Assembly: GCA_002402465.1 (NCBI GenBank)
Contig: DHFW01000009.1
Location: forward strand, 47,665 to 111,664
Direction: 5' to 3'
DNA from: Bacteroidales bacterium UBA4814
GTDB taxonomy: Bacteria; Bacteroidota; Bacteroidia; Bacteroidales; UBA7960
DNA length: 64,000 bases
Shown one piece after another: positions 9,111 through 18,448 of the stretch. Position numbers and translations under genes: made by a program. Within the stretch, counting starts at the first letter, position 1, and each line of letters opens with the position of its first letter. Under the pieces are notes generated by a model. That model ran no database searches. It was not told the DNA's origin and saw nothing but the letters and a program-made list of their open reading frames with translations.

Positions 9111-10025
9111 ATGCTGCGTAAATATCTGTTGTGGTTTTTTGCAGGCTTGCTTTTTGCGATCCCTGTTTTGGCTCAGAATCAACAAGAAGTCACCGTAAGT
9201 GAGTTTGCCGCACTCGAGGATTCACTGCATCGAATGGCCATGTCGATTATCGAACCCAGGTATGATCAGGAACGCCTGGAAAGAAATGCTGCATTTGAAG
9301 CCGCCCTGCGTGGGGCATTGTTGCTCGATAGTGCTTTAACCAATCGTTTCGACTCAGTTCGGACGGTATCTTTTTTACACAGCCCCGATGGGCGGTTTCG
9401 GATAGTGAGCTGGTATGTGCCACTTTTGAGCGGGCATTTCAGGTATTTTGGCTTTGTGCAGGTTGCTCCCTCCCTTAAGCAACCCGCACAACTGATTCCG
9501 CTTACGGATATGACCGCAAATATTACGCAGGTTTCGGCCAGAGAGCTGGGCCCCGACGAATGGTATGGGGCCTATTACTACGAGCTTATTCACCTGAGGC
9601 ATCGCAGGCACGATTACTATACCCTGCTAGGCTGGAAGGGCGATAATCCGGCAACGCGCAAAAGGGTTATTGAGCCTTTCGTTCTTACCGAAAGCGGCCC
9701 CGTGTTTGGGGCCCGGGTTTTCGACAGCGGCGGACGCCAGCCCTATCGTGTCATTTTTGAGTACTCCGCCAGGGTAAGCATGAGCCTGAGATATCATTCC
9801 GATTTTGTGGTGAAGCGACGGCGAACTGTTCCTATGATCATTTTCGACCGTCTTTCGCCCACCCACGAAAGCCTGCGTGGAAACTTCAGCCAATACGTGC
9901 CCGAAGTCAATGTTTTCGACGGGTTCAGGTTTGACGATGGCCGATGGGTGTATGTTCCCGATGTAGATGCAAGGGTTGCCATTGACCCCTCGCTTAAGCC
10001 CCTGAACCCTCCCCGGAACCCTTAA
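9111..10025 (+). CDS. exported conserved hypothetical protein
   Basis: I do not recognise the family. The 304-residue product begins with a clear signal peptide (MLRKYLLWFFAGLLFAIPVLAQ) and has no other membrane segment, so it is periplasmic or outer-membrane facing. The central part is beta-rich: SFLHSPDGRFRIVSWYVPL, then FRYFGFVQV, YYYELIHLRH and YYTLLGWKGDN. It ends with a segment naming a finished phrase-like motif VNVFDGFRFDDGRWVYVPDVDAR. It is transcribed alone, divergent from the acyl-CoA reductase and upstream of serC, from its own promoter. No catalytic motif is evident. Confidence 0.7.
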   Translation: MLRKYLLWFFAGLLFAIPVLAQNQQEVTVSEFAALEDSLHRMAMSIIEPRYDQERLERNAAFEAALRGALLLDSALTNRFDSVRTVSFLHSPDGRFRIVSWYVPLLSGHFRYFGFVQVAPSLKQPAQLIPLTDMTANITQVSARELGPDEWYGAYYYELIHLRHRRHDYYTLLGWKGDNPATRKRVIEPFVLTESGPVFGARVFDSGGRQPYRVIFEYSARVSMSLRYHSDFVVKRRRTVPMIIFDRLSPTHESLRGNFSQYVPEVNVFDGFRFDDGRWVYVPDVDARVAIDPSLKPLNPPRNP

Positions 10026-10067
10026 AGAAAAGCCATAAATAAGGCGGTTTTTCTTTTTTGTATGGTT

Positions 10068-10075
10068 TAAATTTG
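10068..10075 (+). promoter_or_regulatory. possible -7 element upstream of serC
   Basis: TAAATTTG matches the TAnnTTTG consensus. No good TTTG stands 19-21 nt upstream, so the support is partial. A second imperfect candidate, CAACTTTG, ends at 10084. The 160-nt leader that would follow is rich in T and G and shows no riboswitch that I recognise. Confidence 0.35.
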
Positions 10076-10245
10076 CCAACTTTGCAGAGGAGAGCACCAA
10101 CCGGGTCCCTTGGTTTTGGGCGCTGTTTTCTGTTGGTTTCTTTTTTGATTGGTTTCCTTTTTTTTAAAGAAAAAGGCGTGTAAGGAATTAAAATAAATTT
10201 TCCAATAAAACCTTTTTAGTAAAACACTCTTAAACCCCACTTGTA

Positions 10246-11319
10246 ATGAAAAAGCATAATTTTAGCGCAGGGCCCTCGGTTTTGGCCCGCGAGGTCATCG
10301 AAAACACCGCTAAGGCAGTTCTCGATTTGAATGGCAGCGGCCTGTCTGTCATGGAAATTTCGCACCGCGGCAAAGACTTTCAGGCCATAATGGATGAGGC
10401 AGTAGCCCTTTTCAAGGAAGTGCTGAATATCCCCGAAGGATATCATGTGCTTTTCCTGGGTGGTGGCGCCAGCCTGCAGTTTGCCATGGTGCCCTACAAC
10501 CTGCTTGGTAAAAAGGCAGCTTACCTCGAAACCGGTGTGTGGGCCAAGAAAGCCATCAAAGAAGCCAAACAGTTTGGCGAAGTAGAAGTAATTGGCTCTT
10601 CGGCTGATAAGAACTTCAGCTACATTCCCAAAGGCTGGAAAATCCCCGCCGATGCCGACTATTTCCACATCACTACCAACAACACCATTTACGGTACTGA
10701 AATTTTCGAAGACTTCGACAGCCCCGTGCCGCTGGTGGCCGATATGTCGTCCGACATTTTCAGCCGTCCTCTCGACGTTTCAAAATATGCCCTCATTTAT
10801 GGCGGTGCCCAAAAAAACCTCGGCCCAGCAGGCGTTACCTTTGTTATTGTTCGCGAAGACATCCTGGGTAAGGTAGATCGAACCATCCCCACCATGCTTA
10901 ACTACAAAACGCACATCGACAATGGCAGCATGTTCAACACACCTCCTTGTTTGCCCATTTACACTTGCATGGAAACCCTGCGCTGGCTCAAGAAGCTTGG
11001 CGGCCTGGAGGCCATGCAGAAAAGAAATCAGGAAAAGGCCCAGTTGCTTTATGATGAGATTGACCGCAACTCAATGTTTGTAGGCACCGCCGAAAAGGAA
11101 AGCCGTTCGCTCATGAACATTTGCTTCGTTTTTAAGCCCGAGTACGAAGAGCTGCAGGCCGAATTCCTGGCCTTCACCGGCAAAAAAGGCATGAGCGGCC
11201 TCAAAGGTCACCGTTCGGTTGGCGGTTTCAGAGCATCCACATACAACGCCCTGGAACCCGAAAGTGTTGTGGCCCTGGTGGAAGCCATGCAAGAGTTCGA
11301 AAAGCTTCACGCCAAGTAA
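10246..11319 (+). CDS. serC: phosphoserine aminotransferase
   Basis: PLP-dependent transamination of 3-phosphohydroxypyruvate with glutamate to give phosphoserine, the second step of serine synthesis (it can also act in PLP synthesis). The 357 residues cover the whole family, from the start MKKHNFSAGPSVL to GHRSVGGFRASTYNAL. The PLP-binding lysine is K190 in IYGGAQKNLGPAG. The phosphate- and cofactor-contact stretches FLGGGASLQFAMVP and HITTNNTIYGTE are intact. It heads the cluster serC-serA-DUF1015, with 158 bp before serA. Confidence 0.97.
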   Translation: MKKHNFSAGPSVLAREVIENTAKAVLDLNGSGLSVMEISHRGKDFQAIMDEAVALFKEVLNIPEGYHVLFLGGGASLQFAMVPYNLLGKKAAYLETGVWAKKAIKEAKQFGEVEVIGSSADKNFSYIPKGWKIPADADYFHITTNNTIYGTEIFEDFDSPVPLVADMSSDIFSRPLDVSKYALIYGGAQKNLGPAGVTFVIVREDILGKVDRTIPTMLNYKTHIDNGSMFNTPPCLPIYTCMETLRWLKKLGGLEAMQKRNQEKAQLLYDEIDRNSMFVGTAEKESRSLMNICFVFKPEYEELQAEFLAFTGKKGMSGLKGHRSVGGFRASTYNALEPESVVALVEAMQEFEKLHAK

Positions 11320-11477
11320 TTAACCCGGCAAAATTTAATTGTCTTGCTTAAAATCTTTGTGGATTTTGTGCCTTCTCCGGAAAATTTGTGAAATATTTTC
11401 TTCACAGTAATCCTGTGGAGGCGCAAAACTCACAAGGTTTAAATAACCAGATTAATCACAACTCAAAATAATTCATT

Positions 11478-12401
11478 ATGAAAAAAGTACTGGTTGCAAC
11501 CGAAAAGCCCTTTGCTCCCGTGGCTGTAAACGGGATAAAAACCGTGCTCGACGAGGCCGGGTATGAAATGATCCTGCTCGAAAAATACACTTCCGTGGAT
11601 GATTTAAAGGCAGCCGTTGCCAAGGCCGATGCTATGATCATTCGCAGCGACAAGGCCACCCGCGAGGTGATGGAAGCCGCTTCTTCGCTGAAAATTATTG
11701 TCAGGGCCGGCGCCGGCTACGACAACATCGACTTGCAAGCCTGCAACGAAAAAGGCATAGTAGCCATGAATACCCCCGGGCAAAACTCCAATGCCGTGGC
11801 AGAACTGGCCTTTGCCTTGATGCTGTATTCGATCAGGAATGCTTTCAGTGGCGCATCTGGCACCGAGCTCCGCGGAAAATCCATTGGTATTCATGCCTAT
11901 GGAAACGTGGGAAAATACGTGGCAGAAATAGCCAAAGGCTTCGGCATGAAAATTTTTGCCTTCGATCCCTTTGTGAAAAAAGAAGACATTGAGAAGGATG
12001 GCATAACGGCACTGGACAGTGTGGAAGAATTGTACAAAACTTGCCAGTATATTTCGCTGCACATCCCGGCCAACGACCAGACTAAAAAATCAATCAATTA
12101 CGACCTGCTGAAGCAAATGCCAAAAAAAGCTATGCTGGTTAACACCGCCCGCAAGGAAGTAATTGACGAGGAAGGCCTGCTGAAGCTCATGGAAGAACGC
12201 GAAGATATACGCTATGTTTCCGACATCGCTCCCGACACCAGGGCCGATTTCGAAGCCAAATTTCCCGGAAGGGTAGTTTTTACAGCCAAGAAAATGGGCG
12301 CCCAGACATCCGAGGCAAACATCAACGCTGGCATTGCCGCTGCTAAGCAGATCGTGGCTTTCTTCGAAAAAGGCGATGTAACCTTTAAAGTAAACAAATA
12401 G
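11478..12401 (+). CDS. serA: D-3-phosphoglycerate dehydrogenase, short form with Lys in place of the catalytic His
   Basis: NAD-dependent oxidation of 3-phosphoglycerate, the first step of serine synthesis. At 307 residues it holds only the substrate and nucleotide domains: no ACT domain, hence no expected serine feedback through one. The Rossmann motif is GIHAYGNVGKYVAE (about 137-150), and the catalytic Arg is R225 in VNTARKEVID. Where most 2-hydroxyacid dehydrogenases carry PHIGA with the catalytic His, this protein reads AKKMGAQTSEAN, placing K272 at that site. That Lys variant is known from the Bacteroides/Entamoeba type of PGDH. The next gene starts 22 bp downstream. Confidence 0.95.
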   Translation: MKKVLVATEKPFAPVAVNGIKTVLDEAGYEMILLEKYTSVDDLKAAVAKADAMIIRSDKATREVMEAASSLKIIVRAGAGYDNIDLQACNEKGIVAMNTPGQNSNAVAELAFALMLYSIRNAFSGASGTELRGKSIGIHAYGNVGKYVAEIAKGFGMKIFAFDPFVKKEDIEKDGITALDSVEELYKTCQYISLHIPANDQTKKSINYDLLKQMPKKAMLVNTARKEVIDEEGLLKLMEEREDIRYVSDIAPDTRADFEAKFPGRVVFTAKKMGAQTSEANINAGIAAAKQIVAFFEKGDVTFKVNK

Positions 12402-12423
12402 AAAACCTTAATAATTTAATTAG

Positions 12424-13668
12424 ATGGCGATTTTAAAACCATTCAAAGGCTGGCGCCCCCCAAAAGAGATTGTGAAAGATTTGGCTTCAAGGCCTTATGA
12501 TGTGCTCAACTCTGAGGAAGCCCGCGCCGAGGCCGGTGAAAACCCCTACAGTTTTTTGCGTGTAGTAAAACCCGAAATTGAACTGCCCGAAGGTACAAAC
12601 CTGTATTCGCAGCAGGTTTACGACAAGGCCGTTGAGAACTTCCGGAAGTTTCAGAATAAAGGTTACCTGAAACAAGACCCCAAACCCAATTTTTATGTGT
12701 ATGCACAAACCTGGGATGAGAAAATTCAATACGGCATTGTTGGCTGTGCAGGCGTTGAGGATTACCTGAACAACGTGATCAAAAAACATGAACTGACTCG
12801 TCCCGACAAGGAAGAAGACCGCATGAAGCATGTGCGCGTAATCAATGCCAACGCTGAGCCCGTATTCTTTACTTATCGGGCTGTGCCCGAAATCGATGCC
12901 ATAGTGGCAGGCATTACCAAAAACCCACCGGAATACGATTTTGTGGCCGACGATGGCTTTGGCCATAAATTCTGGGTGATCGAAGACAATGATACCGTTA
13001 AGACCCTGGAGGAACTTTTTGCTGAGGTGCCTGCCTTCTATGTGGCCGACGGCCACCACCGCACCGCCGCAGCCGCACTGGTGGGGGCTGAAAAAAAGAA
13101 AAACAACCCCAACCACACCGGAAACGAAGAGTACAACTTTTTTATGGCTGTATTATTCCCTGACAACCAGTTAACTATTAATGATTACAATCGCGTGGTG
13201 AAAGATCTTAACGGCCTGTCCAAGGAAGATTTTCTTGCAAAGTTGAGCAAGGATTTTGTGGTGGAAGAAAAAGGACTTCTTGAGCTAAAACCTGAAAAGT
13301 TGCATACTTTTACCATGTATCTCGATGGTATGTGGTACTCCATGGAAGCCAAACCCGGAACTTACGATGATAATGATCCGATTGGTGTTCTCGATGTGAC
13401 TATTTTGTCAAATCTGGTGCTTGATGAGATTTTGGGCATAAAAAACCTGCGTACCGACAAGCGCATCGACTTCGTGGGTGGTATTCGCGGGCTGGGTGAG
13501 CTAAAACGCAGAGTGGACAGCGGCGAAATGGCCGTGGCTTTCGCTTTGTATCCGGTTAGCATGAAACAACTGCTCCACATTGCCGATACCGGCAACATTA
13601 TGCCCCCGAAAACTACCTGGTTTGAGCCCAAGTTGCGCAGCGGATTGGTGGTGCATACGTTGGATTAA
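12424..13668 (+). CDS. DUF1015 family protein of the serine cluster
   Basis: A 414-residue cytoplasmic protein with the DUF1015 hallmarks: N-terminal LKPFKGWRPP, the ASRPYDVLNSEEAR segment, and the strongly conserved YVADGHHRTAAA, which looks like a metal- or phosphate-binding site. The biochemical function is not established for the family as far as I know. It lies 22 bp behind serA and is almost certainly cotranscribed with it. Because no HAD-type phosphoserine phosphatase is visible in the window, a role in the last step or in regulation of serine synthesis is a reasonable inference, but only that. Confidence 0.88.
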   Translation: MAILKPFKGWRPPKEIVKDLASRPYDVLNSEEARAEAGENPYSFLRVVKPEIELPEGTNLYSQQVYDKAVENFRKFQNKGYLKQDPKPNFYVYAQTWDEKIQYGIVGCAGVEDYLNNVIKKHELTRPDKEEDRMKHVRVINANAEPVFFTYRAVPEIDAIVAGITKNPPEYDFVADDGFGHKFWVIEDNDTVKTLEELFAEVPAFYVADGHHRTAAAALVGAEKKKNNPNHTGNEEYNFFMAVLFPDNQLTINDYNRVVKDLNGLSKEDFLAKLSKDFVVEEKGLLELKPEKLHTFTMYLDGMWYSMEAKPGTYDDNDPIGVLDVTILSNLVLDEILGIKNLRTDKRIDFVGGIRGLGELKRRVDSGEMAVAFALYPVSMKQLLHIADTGNIMPPKTTWFEPKLRSGLVVHTLD

Positions 13669-13688
13669 ATTATTGCTTGATTTTTTTT

Positions 13689-13727
13689 GAAGAGGCTGGT
13701 ACTTGCTGCTGGCCTCTTCCTTTTTTT
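13689..13727 (+). terminator. terminator of the serine operon
   Basis: The 8-bp stem GAAGAGGC / GCCTCTTC (13689-13696 with 13712-13719) is followed by C and seven T residues. It lies 20 nt after the DUF1015 stop. Confidence 0.85.
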
Positions 13728-13794
13728 ACAAGTTCTTGATCAGACAAACTAATGGGAAAGCCAGTTTATTTTCAAAAAAACTTTCCTGGCAAGG

Positions 13795-13825
13795 TTTTAA
13801 ATTCAGAAAAATATTTTTATCTTTG
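13795..13825 (+). promoter_or_regulatory. promoter of rpmE2
   Basis: A -7 TATCTTTG (13818-13825) has TTTT (13795-13798), an imperfect -33, 19 nt upstream. The untranslated leader to the ATG at 13976 would be about 145 nt long, enough for a regulatory structure, though I identify none. Confidence 0.55.
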
Positions 13826-13975
13826 CAGTCCTGAAAAAACAAGCAAACAAGCTAGTCAGGATTTAACAAAAAAAAAGCATTTAACCGGGCTGTTTAATAA
13901 ACACTTTTGAAGCACCTCAGTAATTGGGATTCAACACTTCAACACGCTGACCGGCTTCAAAAAATAAAAAGTATT

Positions 13976-14236
13976 ATGAAAAAAGATATCCATCCCAAAG
14001 ACTATCGTTTTGTCGTTTTCAAGGACATGTCGAACGACTACGCCTTTCTTACCCGCTCAACGGCTGCCACCAAGGAAACCATTGAATGGGAAGATGGTAA
14101 GGAATACCCCCTGGTAAAACTGGAAATTTCGCATACCTCTCACCCGTTCTACACCGGTAAGCAGCAGCTTGTAGATACCGCAGGACGTGTAGATAAGTTC
14201 CGCACTAAGTACCAGAAACACCTCAAGCAGAAATAA
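13976..14236 (+). CDS. rpmE2: 50S ribosomal protein L31, type B
   Basis: An 86-residue L31 of the zinc-independent B type: it starts MKKDIHPKDYRFVVF, has the family segment ISHTSHPFYTGKQQLVDTAGRVDKF, and lacks the CxxC of type A. The ATG at 13976 matches the normal L31B N-terminus. A TTG at 13907 in the same frame would add a non-homologous tail. It is a single-gene unit between its own promoter and a strong terminator. Confidence 0.96.
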   Translation: MKKDIHPKDYRFVVFKDMSNDYAFLTRSTAATKETIEWEDGKEYPLVKLEISHTSHPFYTGKQQLVDTAGRVDKFRTKYQKHLKQK

Positions 14237-14266
14237 TTAGAAAATCTCTTCAGGATACTTTTTTAC

Positions 14267-14293
14267 AAGCCCTTTGTTAAGGGCTTTTTTTTT
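14267..14293 (+). terminator. terminator of rpmE2
   Basis: The stem AAGCCCTT / AAGGGCTT (14267-14274 with 14279-14286) with a 4-nt loop runs into a tract of nine T residues (14285-14293). A textbook intrinsic terminator. Confidence 0.9.
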
Positions 14294-14358
14294 AATAATT
14301 TTTTCTATCTTTATTCGTTTTTGAGCCACAACCTATTGACAAACTAACCATAAGTACT

Positions 14359-15546
14359 ATGAATTATATTCTTTTCGGCGACCAAACCCGCACCCACTTG
14401 CTTCCTTTTACCTTTATCCGCCCTTTGGCCGATATCAGGGTAGGCATCCTAACCATTCGTGAGAAATGGGAACACTACCTCGGCAAAGAAACATCCTCAC
14501 TCACCCAGGACTACCTCAGCGTGAAATTTCCACTGGTAAAGGAAGAGGATAATGTACTAATCAATGCCAGTGTTTTTCCCAACAAAAAACTTGTGGCCGA
14601 GATTGGCCGTTTACAATTCAATCAAACCCTGGTTAGCGGCGATACCCTCCTGGCTCACCGGCTGCGCGACAAAGATGTCGACAATCTCGATACCGACCTG
14701 CTGGAAGCCTTGGAGCCCATGGAGAGTTCTGCAGAGATAATTAAGATTAGTAATCTGTGGGACATTGTAACCCTAAACGATCAGGCTATTCTGGATGATT
14801 TTGCATTGCTTACCAAAGGCCGTAAAAGCCAGCCACTGGGGGAGCATGTGCGCGTTATTGCCCCCGAAAATGTGTTTGTGGAAGAGGGTGCCGTGCTTGA
14901 AATGGCTTATGTAAATGCTTCTGAAGGGCCTGTATATATCGGGAAAAATGCCCACATCATGGATGGTGCTCTGCTGAGGGGGCCACTGGCCGTGGGTGAG
15001 CACTCCAAGATAAGAATGGGCGCAAAAATTTATCCGGGATCCTCCATTGGCCCGCACTGCAAAGTGGGCGGCGAAATGAGCCATTCGGTAATTTTTGGCT
15101 ATACAAATAAGGCCCACGATGGTTTCCTGGGCCACAGTGTTATTGGCGAATGGTGCAACCTGGGCGCGGATACCAACGCCTCAAACCTGAAAAACAATTA
15201 CGATGAGGTGCGCCTGTGGGATTACGCTGAAAACAGCTTTGTAAACACCGGCCTGCAGTTTTGCGGCACTTTCATGGGCGACTATTCCAAATGCGGCATC
15301 AACACCATGTTCAACACGGGCACGGTGGTAGGCATCAACGCTCAGATTTTCGGCGCCGGCTTTATGCGCAACTTTATTCCGTCGTTTTCCTGGGGCAGCG
15401 TAGCTGGCTTCAGCAATGTAGATATAAACAAAGCCGTGCAGGTTGCAAAGCGGGTGCATGCTCGCCGTGGTCTCAACTTCGGCGAAGCCGAAGAGCATAT
15501 CCTTCGAAACGTCTACAATCAGTCGTTCAATTACCGGCGGCTGTAA
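14359..15546 (+). CDS. GlmU-family putative sugar nucleotidyltransferase with left-handed beta-helix
   Basis: The 395-residue protein opens with MNYILFGDQTRTHLLPFTFIRPLADIRVGILTIREKW, the N-terminus of the Bacteroidota GlmU-like group. The usual GxGxGTRM pyrophosphorylase loop is not preserved. From about residue 165 it carries hexapeptide repeats of a left-handed beta-helix (VYIGKNAHIMDGALLRGPLAVGEHSKI onward), as in the acetyltransferase half of GlmU. Role is probably nucleotide-sugar formation or a regulatory relative of it, in the cytoplasm. No cell-wall gene is adjacent, so the substrate is open. Confidence 0.8.
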   Translation: MNYILFGDQTRTHLLPFTFIRPLADIRVGILTIREKWEHYLGKETSSLTQDYLSVKFPLVKEEDNVLINASVFPNKKLVAEIGRLQFNQTLVSGDTLLAHRLRDKDVDNLDTDLLEALEPMESSAEIIKISNLWDIVTLNDQAILDDFALLTKGRKSQPLGEHVRVIAPENVFVEEGAVLEMAYVNASEGPVYIGKNAHIMDGALLRGPLAVGEHSKIRMGAKIYPGSSIGPHCKVGGEMSHSVIFGYTNKAHDGFLGHSVIGEWCNLGADTNASNLKNNYDEVRLWDYAENSFVNTGLQFCGTFMGDYSKCGINTMFNTGTVVGINAQIFGAGFMRNFIPSFSWGSVAGFSNVDINKAVQVAKRVHARRGLNFGEAEEHILRNVYNQSFNYRRL

Positions 15547-15569
15547 AACGGCCCGCAATGAATTATCCG

Positions 15570-15603
15570 GGTGCTTTGCCGAACATGCAAAGCACCTTTT
15601 TTG
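15570..15603 (+). terminator. terminator after the GlmU-like gene
   Basis: A perfect 10-bp stem GGTGCTTTGC / GCAAAGCACC (15570-15579 with 15587-15596), 7-nt loop, then six T residues. Confidence 0.92.
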
Positions 15604-15830
15604 TTATAAACCTGACAAATGGCTGCTTTTTGCAAGCTGATCCTTTATGGCACGGCTGTTGCTAATTTCTAATGTCTGATTTTTTAAGTACTTTTTTTAA
15701 ATGCCGGATGGTATGTAAAGCTTTGGTTTTACAATGGTTATAAAAATTTTAAAAAAAAGGACAAGGGGTATGTAATAATTGCCTGCCTTTTTTTCATTTA
15801 TTAATGACATTTTGACGTTAAAATTCTGAT

Positions 15831-18287
15831 ATGGATAATTTTTTTGAAAGAAACAGCCTTCAATTTTCTGATATTGTGGATGCCGACAGCGAATTTATTC
15901 CCTTGCTTAGTTCTGAAGAGGAAGAACAAATGTCTGCAGAGCAGATTCCGGATGTGCTTCCCATACTTCCTTTAAAAAATACAGTGCTTTTCCCAGGGGT
16001 GGTTATTCCGATCACCGTGGGTCGCGATAAATCGATTCGCCTGGTTAAAGAAGTTTTTAAAAAGAACCGTGTAATCGGTGTGGTTTCGCAAAAGAATGCC
16101 GACATAGAAGACCCGGAGTTCGAAGACCTAAACCGCATTGGAACTTTTGCACATATCATAAAAACCCTGCAAATGCCCGATGGAAACACTACGGTTATTA
16201 TTCAGGGCAAGAAAAGGCTCGAAATTAAAGAGTTGGTAACCAATGAGCCCTACTTCAAAGCCAGGGTAGTTGCCTTCGACAGTAAGGTTAAGATAAAAAG
16301 TGATCAGCGTTTCAAGGCTTTGATTGCCACCATTAAAGATCTTTCCATTCAGATTGTGAAACTCTCGCCCAACGTGCCCAGCGAAGCTGCTTTTGCCATT
16401 AAGAACATCGAAAGTCCGGCTTTTCTGGTCAATTTCATCTCTTCCAACCTGAATATCGACAATGAGCAGAAGCAGAAACTGCTCGAAACCCTCGACCTAA
16501 ACGAGCGTGCCAACATTGTGCTGGAGCATCTAACCCGCGAACTTCAGGTGGTGGAGCTGAAAAACCAGATTCAGTCGAAGGTTAGGGTGGATATCGACAA
16601 GCAGCAGCGCGACTATATCCTCAATCAGCAGCTTAAAACCATACAGGAGGAACTGGGTGGCAATCCTTACGATCAGCAAATTGTAGATCTGAAAGAACGT
16701 GCTAAGGGCAAAAAGTGGAGCAAGCAGGTACAGGATGTTTTCGAGAAAGAGATCGTTAAGTTACAGCGAATAAACCCGGCTGCTATGGAGTTCTCCATCC
16801 ACCTCAACTACCTCGAAACCCTGGTGGAACTTCCCTGGAACGAGTTTTCGAAGGACAAGTTCGATCTCAAGAAGGCACAGCGGGTGCTCGATCGCGATCA
16901 TTATGGACTGGAAAAGATCAAGGAGCGCATTATCGAATACCTCGCCGTGCTGAAGCTTAAAGGCAATATGAAGTCGCCAATTTTATGCTTTGTTGGCCCT
17001 CCCGGGGTGGGCAAAACCTCATTGGGTAAATCCATAGCCGAGGCTGTGGGTCGGCAGTACATCCGCATGTCGCTTGGCGGCCTGCGCGATGAGGCCGAAA
17101 TCCGTGGCCACCGCAAAACCTATGTTGGGGCCATGCCCGGACGCATTATGCAGAACCTCAAAAAAGCAAAAACCAGCAACCCGGTGTTTGTGCTCGATGA
17201 AATCGACAAGGTGGGTTACCAGACTTTCTCGGGCGACCCTTCCTCCGCCATGCTTGAGGTGCTCGACCCCGAGCAGAACGTGGCGTTCTACGACAACTAC
17301 CTGGAGGTGGATTACGATCTTTCGAATGTGATGTTTATTGCCACAGCCAATAACCTCTCGAACATTCAGCCGGCCCTGCGCGACCGCATGGAAATCATAC
17401 ATCTGAGCGGCTATATTGTGGAGGAAAAAATTGAAATTGCACGCCGGCATTTGGTTCCCAAGCAGCTGTCAGAACATGGACTTGAAAATGACCAGTTGAA
17501 GTTCAGCAAAAAAGTACTCGAAAAAATTATTCAGGATTATACCCGCGAGTCGGGTGTGCGCGCCCTGGAAAAATGCATTGCCAAGGTAATTCGGGCCAAA
17601 GCCCGCGAAATTGTTATGGGAGAGGCCTTCGATCCCATCCTGAGGGTTGAGGATGTGGAGAAAATTCTGGGTGCCCCCGTTTTTACCCGCGATCAGACCC
17701 AACTCAAAAACCTGGCTGGGGTAATGACCGGCCTGGCCTGGACCTGGGCCGGCGGCGAAGTGCTCTATATTGAGGTGAGCATCAGCAAGGGCAAAGGACA
17801 GCTTACGCTGACAGGTAACCTGGGCGATGTTATGAAGGAATCGGCCACCCTGGCCTACGAATATCTTAAGTCGCAGGCGCCAAACCTGGGCATCGACTCG
17901 CGAATTTTCGAAAAATACAATGTGCATATGCACGTGCCAGAAGGCGCCACCCCAAAAGATGGCCCCTCGGCCGGCATAACCATGTTTGCGGCCCTTACTT
18001 CGGCCTTTACCCAGCGAAAGGTGAAGCCCGGTGTGGCCATGACAGGCGAAATTACCCTTCGTGGTAAGGTGCTGCCAGTGGGGGGTATCAAGGAGAAAAT
18101 TCTGGCAGCAAAACGCGCGGGAATACAAACTATTATCCTTTCGGAAGACAACCGCAAGGACGTGATCGAAATCAACCCGATATACCTGAAAGGCCTCGAC
18201 TTTGTATATATTAGGGAAATGATTGAAGTCGTTGACATGGCTATGGAAAAAGAAACCGTGGACAAACCCATTCAGTTTGAGGTGTAA
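15831..18287 (+). CDS. lon: ATP-dependent protease La (LonA)
   Basis: Cytosolic AAA+ serine protease that degrades misfolded and regulatory proteins. At 818 residues it has the full LonA layout: an N-terminal substrate domain (ILPLKNTVLFPGVVIPI), a AAA+ module with Walker A GPPGVGKTS near residue 390 and VFVLDEIDKV as Walker B, and the peptidase domain. The catalytic dyad is S713 (PKDGPSAGIT) with K756 (GGIKEKIL), spaced 43 residues as in E. coli Lon. It is monocistronic. The 230-bp leader region has no heat-shock operator that I can recognise. Confidence 0.97.
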   Translation: MDNFFERNSLQFSDIVDADSEFIPLLSSEEEEQMSAEQIPDVLPILPLKNTVLFPGVVIPITVGRDKSIRLVKEVFKKNRVIGVVSQKNADIEDPEFEDLNRIGTFAHIIKTLQMPDGNTTVIIQGKKRLEIKELVTNEPYFKARVVAFDSKVKIKSDQRFKALIATIKDLSIQIVKLSPNVPSEAAFAIKNIESPAFLVNFISSNLNIDNEQKQKLLETLDLNERANIVLEHLTRELQVVELKNQIQSKVRVDIDKQQRDYILNQQLKTIQEELGGNPYDQQIVDLKERAKGKKWSKQVQDVFEKEIVKLQRINPAAMEFSIHLNYLETLVELPWNEFSKDKFDLKKAQRVLDRDHYGLEKIKERIIEYLAVLKLKGNMKSPILCFVGPPGVGKTSLGKSIAEAVGRQYIRMSLGGLRDEAEIRGHRKTYVGAMPGRIMQNLKKAKTSNPVFVLDEIDKVGYQTFSGDPSSAMLEVLDPEQNVAFYDNYLEVDYDLSNVMFIATANNLSNIQPALRDRMEIIHLSGYIVEEKIEIARRHLVPKQLSEHGLENDQLKFSKKVLEKIIQDYTRESGVRALEKCIAKVIRAKAREIVMGEAFDPILRVEDVEKILGAPVFTRDQTQLKNLAGVMTGLAWTWAGGEVLYIEVSISKGKGQLTLTGNLGDVMKESATLAYEYLKSQAPNLGIDSRIFEKYNVHMHVPEGATPKDGPSAGITMFAALTSAFTQRKVKPGVAMTGEITLRGKVLPVGGIKEKILAAKRAGIQTIILSEDNRKDVIEINPIYLKGLDFVYIREMIEVVDMAMEKETVDKPIQFEV

Positions 18288-18312
18288 AAGTGCCTTAAAA
18301 TCTGATTTTTAG

Positions 18313-18343
18313 TTTGTTGTTTGCAGAAAAAATTCTACCTTTG
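18313..18343 (+). promoter_or_regulatory. promoter of rpsA
   Basis: A -33 TTTG (18313-18316), a 19-nt spacer and -7 TACCTTTG (18336-18343): the full Bacteroidota housekeeping promoter. The leader to the ATG at 18449 is about 100 nt. Confidence 0.78.
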
Positions 18344-18448
18344 CAGTCCCTTTTCAGGGTCTGTAATTCACTTATTGTTTAACCCGGTTTGTCCGGACCA
18401 AGCATGCGAAACTCCGGAAAACCACAGTATTTAATCACCCTTTTTTAA

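Noticed and set aside
10085..10245. Riboswitch or structured RNA in the serC leader
   Set aside because: The leader is long and has one A+T inverted repeat, but I could not match any known riboswitch core.
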